From Eutypa lata (Eukaryota > Ascomycota > Sordariomycetes > Xylariales > Diatrypaceae), in the NCBI GenBank assembly GCA_022661535.1, contig JAKULF010000005.1, positions 62,001 to 126,000 on the forward strand: a stretch of 64,000 bases of DNA, read 5' to 3'. Made by a program: the position numbers and the translations under genes. Positions 1 through 11,259 of the stretch are shown one piece after another; position 1 is the stretch's first letter; the number at the start of each line of letters is the position of its first letter. The notes below the pieces were generated by a model. The model worked only from the letters and a program-made list of their open reading frames with translations, did not search any database and was not told the origin of the DNA.

Positions 1-730
1 GTGAGCTCGCTTACCGCAACACCCACGCCGACAGATATCAAGGGGTCTGCTTCCTCAGCCGCTTCCGTGGCTAGCGAATCGATTTCTTCGGCTGCGTCTG
101 CTGCCGGCGAGGCTGCGGGATCTGCGGGATCTGCCGCTACTGATGCTGCCGGATCCGTAGTAGATTCCGTTACTGGTGCAGCATCGGATGCCGGCGACAA
201 GGCCGTGGAGAACTGGGACTATGTCGTCAGCCAAGTTAGTTTGCAAGTTTATGGAGCACCCACGCCGACTCCTTGGTATGTTATTTCCCACATTCTTTAC
301 ACCGTAGAGAACACACAGCTAACCTTGATACTTAAATAGGTACCAGAACCTCTACGAAGCTGCTGGCGACTACGCCTCGGCAGCTGGAGATTACGCTTCC
401 ACGGCTGGAGATTACGCAGCATCCGCGACGGATGCGGCAGCTGATCAATACTCTTCTGTCACTTCGGCGGCAGGGGATTACGCCTCGTCTGCAGGCGACG
501 CTGCTTCCTCGCATTACGTAGCCGTCAGCTCCCTCATTTCCGAACTGGTTCACGGCAAGGAACCCACCTTCACTGAGTCGGTGTACTCCCGTCTCGCTGG
601 AGCCTACGCTTCTGGAACCTCGTCAGCTGCAAGTTTCGCTAGCGCCGCCTCCGAGACGGCCGCCAGTGCCGCCAGCGAAGCCACCGATGCTGTCAAGGAC
701 ACATTGGATCGGGCTAAAGATGAGCTTTGA
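1..730 (+). CDS. Ala/Ser-rich repeat protein with C-terminal KDEL (5' partial)
   Basis: Exons 1-275 and 340-730; the intron 276-339 has donor GTATGT and acceptor AAATAG, and joining restores a Trp codon. About 221 codons are visible and the frame is open to base 1, so the start is probably upstream. The protein is mostly Ala, Ser, Gly, Asp and Thr. After the splice it carries repeats of the form GDYAS-x-A (about residues 100-145), then a less repetitive stretch containing LISELVHGKEPTFTESVYSR, then an Ala/Ser helix-like end. The last four residues are KDEL directly before TGA (728-730), the classical ER-lumen retrieval signal. The composition resembles LEA-like or amphipathic-helix proteins, but no enzymatic domain is visible. 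I recognise the general style from conserved fungal hypothetical proteins and cannot assign a function. Whether a signal peptide precedes base 1 is unknown. Confidence 0.8.
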
Positions 731-2110
731 GCGCGCTTTTAACCTAGCGAATATGCACCACACTATGCAACTCACCTTGGCATTCTCGCATACCTTTAGT
801 TTCCAGTAGCACTAAGGATATTATCCAAGATCCGATCACAGGAATGGTGGTTGGAGAGGGGCAGTTCCTGTCAGGCATGTGTTGCTAGCGATAGTTTTTG
901 ACCATGCCCACCCCCTCACTCGAAGAAATAATCAATGTATAGCACACACAATACGGGTTTCCTATCATACCTTGCTCTTTCTTTTTGGACGGGTCGCACA
1001 CACAACCAACTACACGTATACCCCCCGGACCACATTTTCCTATTTTGTTTTGGCGTTGCGAAGTAGACTCGTTCTGGACTTTTCTCGACATTCTTCCGTC
1101 TATCTTGGGGATGATTCTCACGTAGCCAACTAGCTAGCTTCTACCCATAAGGGGGCGGTAATGGGTGGTTAGCACCAGTGATGATGATGAATGGTATTAG
1201 GACAGACGTCTTACGGCTCGACCCCTTGTTATAGGCGTCTCGGGTGGAGTTGAGATGGGGCAAAGGAAGGAGACAAAAAGGCGTACACTGGGGTTCTTTA
1301 GTTTGGCAGGATTTTCCTAATTACCAGGTTAACGTACCAAACTACCCAGTGAACATGAACCTGACATGGGGGAAGCGGGGGAGGGAACGGGGTTGATACC
1401 ATGTATGTGTATGTATATGTATGACTACAGAGATATCATCCTATCATATCCAGGCGAAATCGAATGTGTATTCATAATTTAGTTATCCATAGTACGCATC
1501 AGAATACGTATTGAAGTGTAATTCTTCAAGGTTCATTTAGGAAGAATGTCCATGTCATGTAGACCTACCAAGTCTCGCGGCAGAAGCTCTGAAGGGAAGG
1601 ATGTGTGATGACAGCAGCGCTCCTCAAACATCAGGCGTCAGTCAGTATGATGAATTCTTCCCTCAGCCTTTTTGGAAGGCAACTAGCTTAAGCTCAGGCT
1701 CATAACATCGAACATCACAGGTGTTATTACAGGGTTGCGAGATGGATGAAACGGTCAAACTTGAGTTCCTCAAGGGGATTCGGTAGACAGGCATCTTCTT
1801 AACGGGGCAAGCAAGTACATCAACTATGCCAATCTCTATACCTAACCACTGTGGAAATGTCTTCCTTCTTTTGCCAAGCTACTATGCCATACCTAGAAAC
1901 AAGAGATAATCCGAAATCAAATCGCTAAGCTGCCACGATTTTCATCCAACCGAGACCCTAAGTACAACGCAAATAGCGCCAATGATGCATATTATCCATC
2001 CATTCATACATCCACGCAAGTGCAACAGGCTGAGACGGGCACATAGCTCATCACCATCAACATCTCAAGCAGCATTTCTACGCGTATGCGTACGTACCCG
2101 ACGTGGTTAC
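731..2110. other. intergenic, no gene seen
   Basis: Between the Ala/Ser-rich gene and the 3' end of the minus-strand MFS gene. The ORFs here are short and lack family resemblance. There is a short TATG/TGTA-rich run near 1400-1425. Nothing else is supportable. Confidence 0.6.
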
Positions 2111-4169
2111 TTAGATAGTAAACCGAAAAGCCGGATGATAATCCCCCATGTTATCAATCTCCTCCTTCGGGGTACCAGTCGCAATCCTACCATCGCGTTT
2201 CCCATCACGACGCAGCCGATTCTCGCGCCAGAGCAGCAGGGCCAACACCGTAGCAGTCAGGGCACCGAACCAGGTCAGACCGAGAGCGACGCCGTACCCG
2301 GTGCGATAGGTGGGGGCCTCGTGCTCGACGAAGATGTTGGACGCGATGATGCCGACAACGTTGCCGACGGTGATCTGGATCCCCGACCCGAAGGCGCGCT
2401 TCCAGTGGCCCGAGAGGTTGTTCGCGAGCCAGGCCAGTGCGATGGGCGTCCCGATGTAGCCTCCCAGGGCAGCGAGGAACACGGCTCCGTACTTGGTCGA
2501 GGAGGACAGCGTGGCGTAGTGCTGCTGCTGCGAGAGGAGGACGCCGTACCCGATCGTGGAGAGGAGCGCCCCTAGCATGATGAACCCGTATCGGTGGTGC
2601 AGTCGGTCTGATGCCCATGCTGCTAGAAGCATCCCTGCTCCTGACACGACGTACACGGGGATCGTGTGCACCTGCGCTGACTCGGCTGTCCACCCGAATT
2701 CCTTGAGGATCGTCGGCATGAAGAAGGTCGTCGAGTAACCCGTTATTCCGATGCCCATCTGTGTACATTTGCCAGAATGATTAGTAGGTGCTCGATTGAA
2801 GTAGGAGTTTGAAGGGCAGGTGAATAGGTGACTAGGTAGGTACGTAGGTGTGTAGGCAAATGTAAGTAGATAGTTAGTATGTATGTATGTATGAGCACTC
2901 ACATAAACGAACGAACTCAGCCAGATCTTCCAGTCGCTGAGGATCAACTTGTATGCATAAGGATTCAAGGTATCCATACGAGCGATATCGCCACCATCAG
3001 CAGCGAGCCGCTTCTTCAATAGCGCGAGCTCCTCTGGGCTTAGAAATTTGCACTGCTCCGGCCAGTCGACAATCAGGAACGCAGCACCCACCGACACCAC
3101 TGCCGTTATCGCCCCCTCGATGATGAAGATCCACCGCCACGCGGCCATGCCTGCGCGTCCGCCTAGGTGTGCGATGGCGTAGGCGAGAAGCTATTGAATT
3201 TAGTATTCTCTCTTTTATCTTTTTCATAAATGAGATGTAACGCTGGGCATTGGGTTTCATGTACAATACCATCGGCAAGGGGTAGTAAAAGACATTAGGA
3301 GGGAGAGATGCGATATTGCAGGAACGAACAGAGAGATGATTACGTGTTGATGACGATTACACAAAAGGGGGTAGAAAGGAATCCTGTTTAGAAATCCGGG
3401 CTGATCAACTTACTCCTCCAAATGCGCCGCCGAAAAGTGTAGAGCTGAAGAAAAAGCTCATGCGTATCTGCAACTCGTGTCGCTTGTAATACATGGATAT
3501 CAGGTAGACGACACCCGGCATGACGCCGGCTTCGAAGACACCAAGGAGGAAACGAAGACCGACGAGGGCCCCATAGCTCTTCACAAAGCCCATGCACATG
3601 TTGATGATGCCCCAGCAGAACATGAGACCACCCAAATACAACCTGACGACGTCCATGTTAATACGGACCCTCTTCGCTCCTGCTTTCAACCAGCAATTGG
3701 AGAATGATAGTTGACTCACGATGGTCTCATTTTGCGGATGATCATGTTGCTCGGAACCTCAAGCAGGATGTACGGGACAAAGTAGACCTGAATGAAAAGA
3801 GACATGGGTCAGTAATGGTTCCCCAGACAAGACAAAAGGGATGCAGTAAGTGAATCTCACGAAGAGGGCAATGTTGAACCGGTTGCCGGTTAGGTCGAGA
3901 TCCTGAGTCATACCCTGGATTCTGGCATTGCTGATGTTGATACGATCGAGAAAGGATAACATGTAGACGACAAACAGGATAGGGAAGACAGTCAAGTCCA
4001 TCTTCCGAACGAGACGCTTCTCAGCCTCAGCATCATCGTCAAGGCTCGAATCAGACATGGCGGAGATAGGCGTCGAGGCCATTCCCTTCTCCATCACGCC
4101 AGGTTTCGTGGCGACAGCCATATCTTGTGGCGCAAGGCTAGCTTCTCCGTCAAGGGTTCCTGCAACCAT
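2111..4169 (-). CDS. MFS transporter, Dal5/TNA1-like anion:cation symporter family
   Basis: Five exons on the minus strand: 4169-3861, 3787-3720, 3642-3414, 3190-2903 and 2758-2111, giving 513 residues, normal for the family. All junctions are GT-AG and keep frame. The N-terminal tail (about 60 residues) is cytosolic and acidic. It is followed by KMDLTVFPILFVVYMLSFLD, the usual first membrane segment of allantoate/nicotinate/vitamin-type carriers. Further features are SNARIQGMTQDLDLTGNRFN, RFLLGVFEAGVMPGVVYLIS and the AWRWIFIIEG segment, then a second six-helix half from exon 5. Family knowledge says these import organic anions (allantoate, nicotinate, pantothenate, biotin precursors); the substrate here cannot be read from sequence. 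The last intron (2902-2759) is 144 bases, a multiple of three and free of stops, so its retention would add 48 residues. I reject retention as the main form because the inserted sequence is unlike a transporter loop. Confidence 0.88.
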
Positions 4170-7048
4170 CGTGAAGGTCTCTATTGATGTGGTTTCTTCT
4201 CAGACAAGGACGTAGAATCTGTACGAAAAAAGTGATGTAGGCCGGAGTAAGGTAAACAAACAATGGGAAGAAGAGAAAGACCCGGGATAAAAGTACCTGG
4301 TAAGTTTGTGACGAGTGGGGTAGGTAATATTACCAGGCACGAATACCAGGCATGAATAGACTATCAAACGATCCTTATCCAAGGAAGCCCTAATGCAATC
4401 GATGATGGGTATAGGCGAGGGATAGTACGTGTGCGTGTGTTTGTGTGTGTACTAGTGACTGTTTGTCGAAGTGGAATAAGAAGGGTTTCCTTCCTATTAT
4501 CAGCCTACATTCTTTTCAACTACCTACAACATGACGTCGAAATTAGACTGGCCAATGCACAATACAATATGTAGTAAACTTACCAGCCGAGATATTATTC
4601 CATTCTATTATCGTAGACGGGTCGTGTCACATGGGTTGCATAATCAACACATCCAATCTTTTCTCCAGCCAGGTACCCGAGCCACCCATCCCCCCTCCAG
4701 CTTCTGCCGTGATGATGTGCCACAGCTCATTACTACCTACTACAAAATGAAGGCGCACCCTTCCCCACTGCCAGCCTACCACCGTTGGTCTTTTCTTCAT
4801 ACAAATGTGCATTGCTACGCCATATGACCTTTTTGATCAAGGTAAATAAATGGAAATTGGTTGTCGAAACAAGCGACGATTGTTTGACCAGTGTCACCAT
4901 AATCCTAAGCGAAGCAGATTGTTTAATGACTAACCAGAGGTAAAGCTACACATACGTAAAAAAGAAAGTTGCGGTAGTTACCATTGAATTATTTGTCTGT
5001 GTAATTTGGTCTACGTAGGGGGTAATTTCCATCATGAATAGAAATGTCAAGCCCACTTCCGGGTATTGATACGTATGGCTTCAACTATGGGAAACCACGT
5101 GTGCCAAGCCAGGGTATATGATCTGAGGGGTTCGCATGCTTTGATATTTCCAACTAACCCTCCCCGTATCTCATTTAGACTCATGGGGATATGTGGCTTG
5201 ATGCATGCATAGCCGTCCAAATATACCCATCTAGGATATGTCTGGACCCAGCGTAGGATCTTATTTCTTGTTGCCGTCTCCCCACAATCAAGGTAGTATC
5301 TGTGTACCCATCACACCCGCATCTTGCATACCGGGGGAGATAGACTCGGCAGTTGTAGGTAGGACAGGTAGATTCCAATGAAGCTAAGCCAGGGTTTGAA
5401 CGAGTTGTGGCTAAGCATACTAGAGTCTCCTATGATACCTAGGTGTAGAATAAGGTATAGAATAAGGTAGATGGCGATGGGGCTTGGTTGACATGTAAAC
5501 ATGGGGTTTCCGCTCTAACCTATAGCTAGATATGAAAGTGTACTTCATCTCAGATGATGTTAAGTAGGGTGGCTTTACTTTCTAGAGGATATAATAAAAT
5601 AATAAAATAGTAAGAGCAGTTGAGGTGTCTTTAGAGGGAAATGGCATTTCCGGCTAACTGACATTAATGCCCAGGCTCTAGGCTCCTACGAGGTGCGTTT
5701 TAGCATCTGTTTGTAGACATGAGAAGATCAATACATAGGCATTTTCTGTTCTGATATGTATTCTACGCGACAAGACCTTGATGAAAAGCATTCATCATTA
5801 GTACTGCTTATGTCAAGCCTATTTCGTGTATGAGTACCCACTAAAGCATCTCCTTCCCCTGACTCACGTGATAATTGACGATATAGCCCGTGAGTGATAA
5901 CAACAAAAAGTTAACAAGAAGGGAAGGAAAGCGTATAGTTCTTCATTGGGGATGCTCTAATTGTTAGATATGGTTTGATTGAATGTGAGTGTATCAATTC
6001 TGTTTCAATTAGAGCAAATGGTAGATCGGAAGGTAATTCACTATGTAGAAGTAATTCAAACACTCGTTAAATATGTAGACAGGCAGATATATCTAAAGGA
6101 ACGAAAGAGTTTTTAGCCCTGATAATCATCTCCATGTGGGATAGGTGATCTGAATTTTCCGTACCGGTGGGGATATAGGCGAGGAAATGTCAAGCAATCC
6201 ACGGGAAGTTGCACGCCTATCCTCAACCATGTATGTACCTGTTGTAACACAGACGGATCGTCTCATTAAGGTTGGGCGCATGAAGGGAGTGGTAGAAACT
6301 TGAGCTTTCTTACGCTAACTGTGTGACTGCTATATCTTTATGGTCACATCTGGGAGGCTTGCTGCAAAAGGTGGCTGCAGCATCAGACTCTCTTTGCCTG
6401 TTCTTGCCCTTTAGGGTGTTGGCAGACTTGGTACATCTGTAGGGTATTCGTCTAATCATAATCATACATTAGATGATGCGAGGCTACTTACAGCGTTAGA
6501 ATGTTCTCGTAAATCCTGCTTCAGCGGAAAACCCGACTAATCCAGCGTAAAAACTTCCCACCCAAAAACTTGCTAGGTGAAAGAGGGAAAAAACTAGACC
6601 AGGCTTTTCACCAGACCTAGGTACCTTCCAAATCTTAAACTTCAAGTTGAGTTTGCGTGTTCACAACTAACTGGGAGTTTATGAGATCGGTACTTGTTAC
6701 TCCATCTTCCACACCACAAAATACAACAACCCAATCCATACAGTCAGGACTGGTGAAAAACAACACTGAATGTCTGCATGCACTGTACATAAGTGAGTAA
6801 GTAGCACATCGCAACAACCTTTTTAATACGCGTAGATGACTTAACTACTTTCCGCTCTTGGTTATATCATCTTTACTTTTCTTCTCAGACACAAAAAAGA
6901 AAAAGTCTTGTTTCCTCACTGACACGAGGATTTTCTTCCAGATTGTAGGAAGACCAGGACCATTTTCAACACACTCTCTCTCCCACCTTCTACCTTTTTC
7001 GACAATTAAGTTACATTCACGGAACTCAACTCGAAAGGCACCGCTACA
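4170..7048. other. divergent intergenic region
   Basis: About 2.9 kb between the start of the minus-strand MFS gene and the start of the plus-strand rhodopsin-type gene, so it must hold both promoters. A GT-rich run (4432-4450) is visible. ORFs are short and without resemblance to known families. Bases 6880-7048 are pyrimidine-rich and probably the 5' leader of the downstream gene. Confidence 0.6.
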
Positions 7049-8244
7049 ATGGAGAACTCAACCGCTGCCAGCAGCAATGCTTACATGATCTACACTCCGA
7101 TTGCAGTGTTTGTCATTCTCTGCCCCTTGATGGTCTGCAACCGCATGTGGTGCCACTGGAAGAACCGTGGAAAGCTAGGCCTGGACGACTTCGTCATCCT
7201 CACGTCTCTGGTGAGGATTCCTCGTACCTGCTACATCCTCTGCACTCCTTGTACTCTCCACGTCCTGTTCTTATCCTCGTGCTACTTGAAAACATTTTGA
7301 TCTGATAAGCTCGAGTACTAACAATGAAACCAGCTGTGCGCCTTGACCTCGGGAGGAATCATGTTCATGGGTTGTCGCTACGGCTACGGTCAACACTGGA
7401 AGGACTTGACGCCTTTCCAGCAGCGAGAGTCGATGAAGGTGCGTAGTAGCATGATAAAATGTGAACCTCCCGTACCAACGCCTAGATGACTAACAGACCA
7501 ATCCTTCCTTCCTTCCTTCATCCAGTACTTCTACCTATGCCAGATCACCTACAAGCTCAGCATCAACCTCACCAAGGCCTCCATCCTGTTGCTTCTCCAT
7601 CGAATCTTCAACGGCATCCGATGGTTCAGATGGAGCTGCATCTTCGTCTTGACCTGCGTTGGAATGTTCTGCGTTGCTATGGTCATGGCCACTGTCTTCC
7701 AATGTATCCCAGTCGCCAAGGCTATCGACCACTCCATCCCCGGTCACTGCATCAACAACGCCCATTTCTGGTACGCCAACTCCGGCTTCAACATATCGAC
7801 CGACATCGTCATCCTCGTCCTGCCCATGGTGCCTGTGTACGGCTTGTCCATGCCGCGCATGCAGAAAGCTGGTCTAGCCGTCGTCTTCGCATTGGGTATC
7901 TTGTAAGTGACCTCCATCCAGCCTTAATAATAATAATATCAGAGCATCTGGAGATGGACAGGAGCTAACACGTTGTTATAAGTGTCGTCATTACTTCGTG
8001 CCTGCGCGTCACGACCATCGATATCCAGGCAAAGACCAACGACAAGACCTACGACGTGGCCTCGACTACGTGGACTCTCGTCGAGATGAACGTAGCCATC
8101 ATCTGCGCCTGTCTCCCGCAGATTCGACCGCTGATGGCACTGCTCGTTCCCAAGATCGTGACCCTGTATCACAAGACCTGCGGACGAAGCGACGAGGGCA
8201 CCACGCGTGCCAGTAGCGCTACCACGCACTCCACCGACAAATGA
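7049..8244 (+). CDS. rhodopsin-domain (PTH11-like) integral membrane protein
   Basis: Four exons: 7049-7210, 7334-7438, 7526-7902 and 7983-8244, encoding 301 residues. The product starts MENSTAASSNAYMIYTPIAV, has a first helix, then the family signature GLDDFVIL (about residues 44-51). Next come YGYGQHW, a helix pair with KLSINLTKASILLLLHRIF, FQCIPVAKA, the GHCINNAHFWYANSGFNIST loop before a DIVILVLPM helix, and the closing helices with ITSCLRVTTI and WTLVEMNVAIICACLPQIRP. These are the landmarks of the fungal rhodopsin domain (Pfam PF20684, SAT4/PTH11-like group). There is no CFEM domain and the cytosolic tail is short (about 30 residues, Thr/Ser-rich). The family is linked to surface sensing in some plant pathogens, but for this copy that is inference. 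The start is chosen because the ATG lies directly before the first hydrophobic segment. Confidence 0.87.
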
Positions 8245-9276
8245 GATCTGACTTGAATGTGCGCGTTTGACAAGAATGGCATCAACTTTGAACGACGTCA
8301 CCCATCGTAGGAGGAAGGTCAAGGCTCAGTTGATCGCATAATCACTCCCGGCATAAAAATGGCAATCCACAAGACGGTGTAGGATGATGTGAAGTGTTTG
8401 GATGATGAGGCGATATTGACGCCCGCCTTGATTGATATAAAGTAAACATTATTCGTACTGGACTTGTAAGACGTGGCGGTCACGCAACGGTAAATCTTCA
8501 ACGAAGGTTTACATTGTCATTCAACAGGGACTCTCAAGGGGAGGGTTTGTTCTATCCTGCATGCAACTACAGTGTGCAGGTATGATGTTATGGAAGAGGT
8601 TTATACTGTCGTGCAATGACAAGTTTCACGAGGAAGATTCTTCGGTCCTGTCTGCCACTGAATGGACATCCGCGCCCTTTATGTAGTCTTGTACCCAAAG
8701 GAGTTGTCGTTATTGTACCTATAACGGTAGATTAATAATTCACAATTGACTGAAGTAATAATGATACTTCAACATACCTCTTGACTTCTGCTTACCAAGA
8801 GACGCCAAGGATTTATAGCAAAAGGGGGGGGGGGGGGTAGACTATCATTCAGTCCTACCTACCTATGAGAAAGCGTCTCTACGCAGACAAGCACATGGTT
8901 TGGTTACCTACTCTTCACTGTATGGTTCATAACAGGGTACTGACGCGGAGAAGAAGAATATGTATACCGTTTTCTACTGAATCTATAGAATAGGGTGCTA
9001 AGAACAATTGCCTCATGTGTCTTCTAATAGCATGTAAAAGGATGCGGATACCGTCAACAAAATGAGGATGGGTATCATATAGGCGACCACCAAATGTACT
9101 ATTGGCCGATACCAAAAGTTAAATATGTAATATATAAAGATGACTTTCGTCATACTTTTCCTTCCACCACCAAGTCAAACCATGGATAGGAATATTACCC
9201 AGATGGTGACTACTTCCTGCTACATCGAACTCAGCACCTCCCCACACCGCATCTGAGATGCACGTCTTCGTGATAA
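8245..9276. other. convergent intergenic region
   Basis: Lies between two convergent 3' ends (rhodopsin-type gene on plus, DHA1 carrier on minus). It contains a 14-base G run (8824-8837) and otherwise unremarkable AT-rich sequence. No gene is supported. Confidence 0.6.
8824..8837. repeat. G14 homopolymer
   Basis: Uninterrupted run of 14 G in convergent intergenic DNA. Length of such a run is often unreliable in assemblies. Confidence 0.9.
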
Positions 9277-11259
9277 TCAATGTCCGAGCTGGTGCGTCGG
9301 GACAGAGACGATAGGAGCCAGGTTCTGGTGTCTGTCCTCCTCCAAGTCGACACTATTCGCGCGGCTTGCATGTCTGCTGGATAGACGACTCTCTGCCTGG
9401 CGACTGGCATAGTATGAACTGTGGCGCGAGGTACCTCCGTATCTCAGCGAGGGTCGTGTCGCAGTCGATGGTCGGTGTTCGTGGTGAGTCGTACTAAGTC
9501 TTCGGCCCTCGAACTCGGCCTCTCCGTGCTGCAGACTCTGGGCGAACGGCGACCGCTTTCGCAAGACAGGCCCCTTCCAGTAGATGACATAAACCGCTAT
9601 CACAAGGATGACCGATATGCAGAACAGGATCGTCGACGCATATTGTAGGTTCATTCCCTTCTCGACGCCGATGTTAGAATAAAACGGTGTCGCGGGAACC
9701 GTCAGGACACCGGCCAGGAAATCACGAGCCCAACCATTGCCACCGGTCGCAGAAGCAGAGTATGGACCATAGGCGCAGATCATGTAATCAATCGTGGCCA
9801 TGTAGATGGCGTAGTTGGCAATACCGATAATAGCGCTGCCGAACATGGTGCCTATCCAGTGAAGCGGCGGGCCACCGCTCGTCCAGGCAAAGATGATGAG
9901 ACCAATTGGCAAGCAGGGCACAAGCCACAACAGAAGGTCGAGTCTCGATTCGTACTGCACGTGCTCATCTTCTGGGTGCTTGTGACGCGCCTTCTCGTTC
10001 CGCTTGAATGCGGGGATGAACATGATCCAGGCAAGGACATAGCCGATACCGATGGGGATGAAAGATAATCCGACCTGGAACGAGTTGAAACCCCATTGCT
10101 CGTACACAAGAACAAAAGATTGGATGCACATGAAGATCAGCGCATCCGAGAATCCAGAAAGAAGAGACAAAGTAAGGACGATAGGCTCGGTCAGGAACAT
10201 GCGGAAGGGTCTGAGCCAAGTGTACATCAACTCCTTGAAGGTGAAGCGATCCCAGAAGGACTCAATCTCATCAGGACCGTACACATTGGGGTCCACGCCG
10301 GTCTTTCTCCGCTTCTTAGCAATTTTGTTGAGCATCACCGTGGTCCGGGTTTCCGGGACCGTCAACAGGTGGAGCAGCTGAACAGCGCCGCCGAATATCA
10401 GCTGAATCCAGATGCACCATCGCCAAGGGAGAAACTGTTCGACAAATCCACCGACAATGGGACCAAGAATCGAACCTCCAACTGATGAGAAGACGCTATA
10501 GTATGGGAAATGTGGTCAGCCATGACGCTTCCAAGTGGATGGGGAGAAATAACAAAAACCATGGTCGATAGAATGAACTTACATATAAGCTACAGCGTAT
10601 TGCTGGTGGTCGCTCTCATACATATCAGCAATCATACCGAGCGTCACACTTCCTCCAGCCGTCGAGAGACCTCCTAGGGCCCTTCCGACTATGATAGAGG
10701 CAAAGTTGGGGGCCAACGCGACTGGAAGTGTCCATATGTTGGTGAAGAACAGCGATAATTGCAGGATGGGTTTGCGACCGAATTCCTCCGACCACGGCGC
10801 CCACAACTCGCATCCGAAGGCGTAGGTGATGAGGAAAACGGCAGCACCGGCACGGGCTGCCTGTTCGGTAACATGGAATTCTTCGTGTATGCCTCCGATA
10901 CCGTTCGAGTACAGCGAGGTGTTGAAGTTCATGGAGGTTTGGACCAAGAAGATGACGGTGAGGATCCACCACTTCTTCCATTCGGGGAATGCGAAACCAA
11001 GCTCTCCCTCACACTCTTCCTCAGTAATCTCCCGCTTTCCGGTTTCCTCCTCTTTTTTCTCTTTTCCTAGCTCGCGAGCGGCGACAGTCTTGTCAACCGT
11101 GGGCCCTATGAGGGTATTCCCACCACGTCCACCCCCATTGGCGAAGTCTTGACCAATGACGGTAGAGCCGGAGCTATTGTGCCCCCCATCATGGTTGTTG
11201 GCTGGCGGCACGTTAAGTGTGCCGGGCCACTCTTTCGACTCTTTCTCGGCGCCCTCCAT
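9277..11259 (-). CDS. MFS transporter, DHA1 (drug/polyamine antiporter) type
   Basis: Two exons on the minus strand, 11259-10583 and 10495-9277, 631 residues. The intron has donor GTAAGT and acceptor CTATAG; the joined frame reads QQYAVAYIVFSSVGGSILGP. A long Gly/Glu/Lys-rich cytosolic N-terminus (about 85 residues) precedes the first helix (WWILTVIFLVQTSMNF). DHA1 landmarks are the loop motif EEFGRKPILQ (motif A), RALGGLSTAGGSVTLGMIAD, and motif C-like GGSILGPIVGGFVEQFLPWR. The central loop is followed by WDRFTFKELMYTWLRPFRMF and six further helices. The C-terminal tail after KGPVLRKRSPFAQ is about 75 residues, rich in Ser, Arg and His (for example SRLSSRHASRANS), and looks like a phosphorylated regulatory tail. 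Family members export drugs, toxins or polyamines; substrate unknown. The 9421-9648 plus-strand ORF is only its antisense shadow. Confidence 0.88.

Noticed and set aside
1982..2575. 197-codon plus-strand ORF
   Set aside because: Antisense of the final exon of the Dal5-type carrier.
5068..5084. GTATGGCTTCAACTAT recurring at about 42515
   Set aside because: Only 16 identical bases with unrelated flanks; could be chance in 64 kb or a very old repeat.
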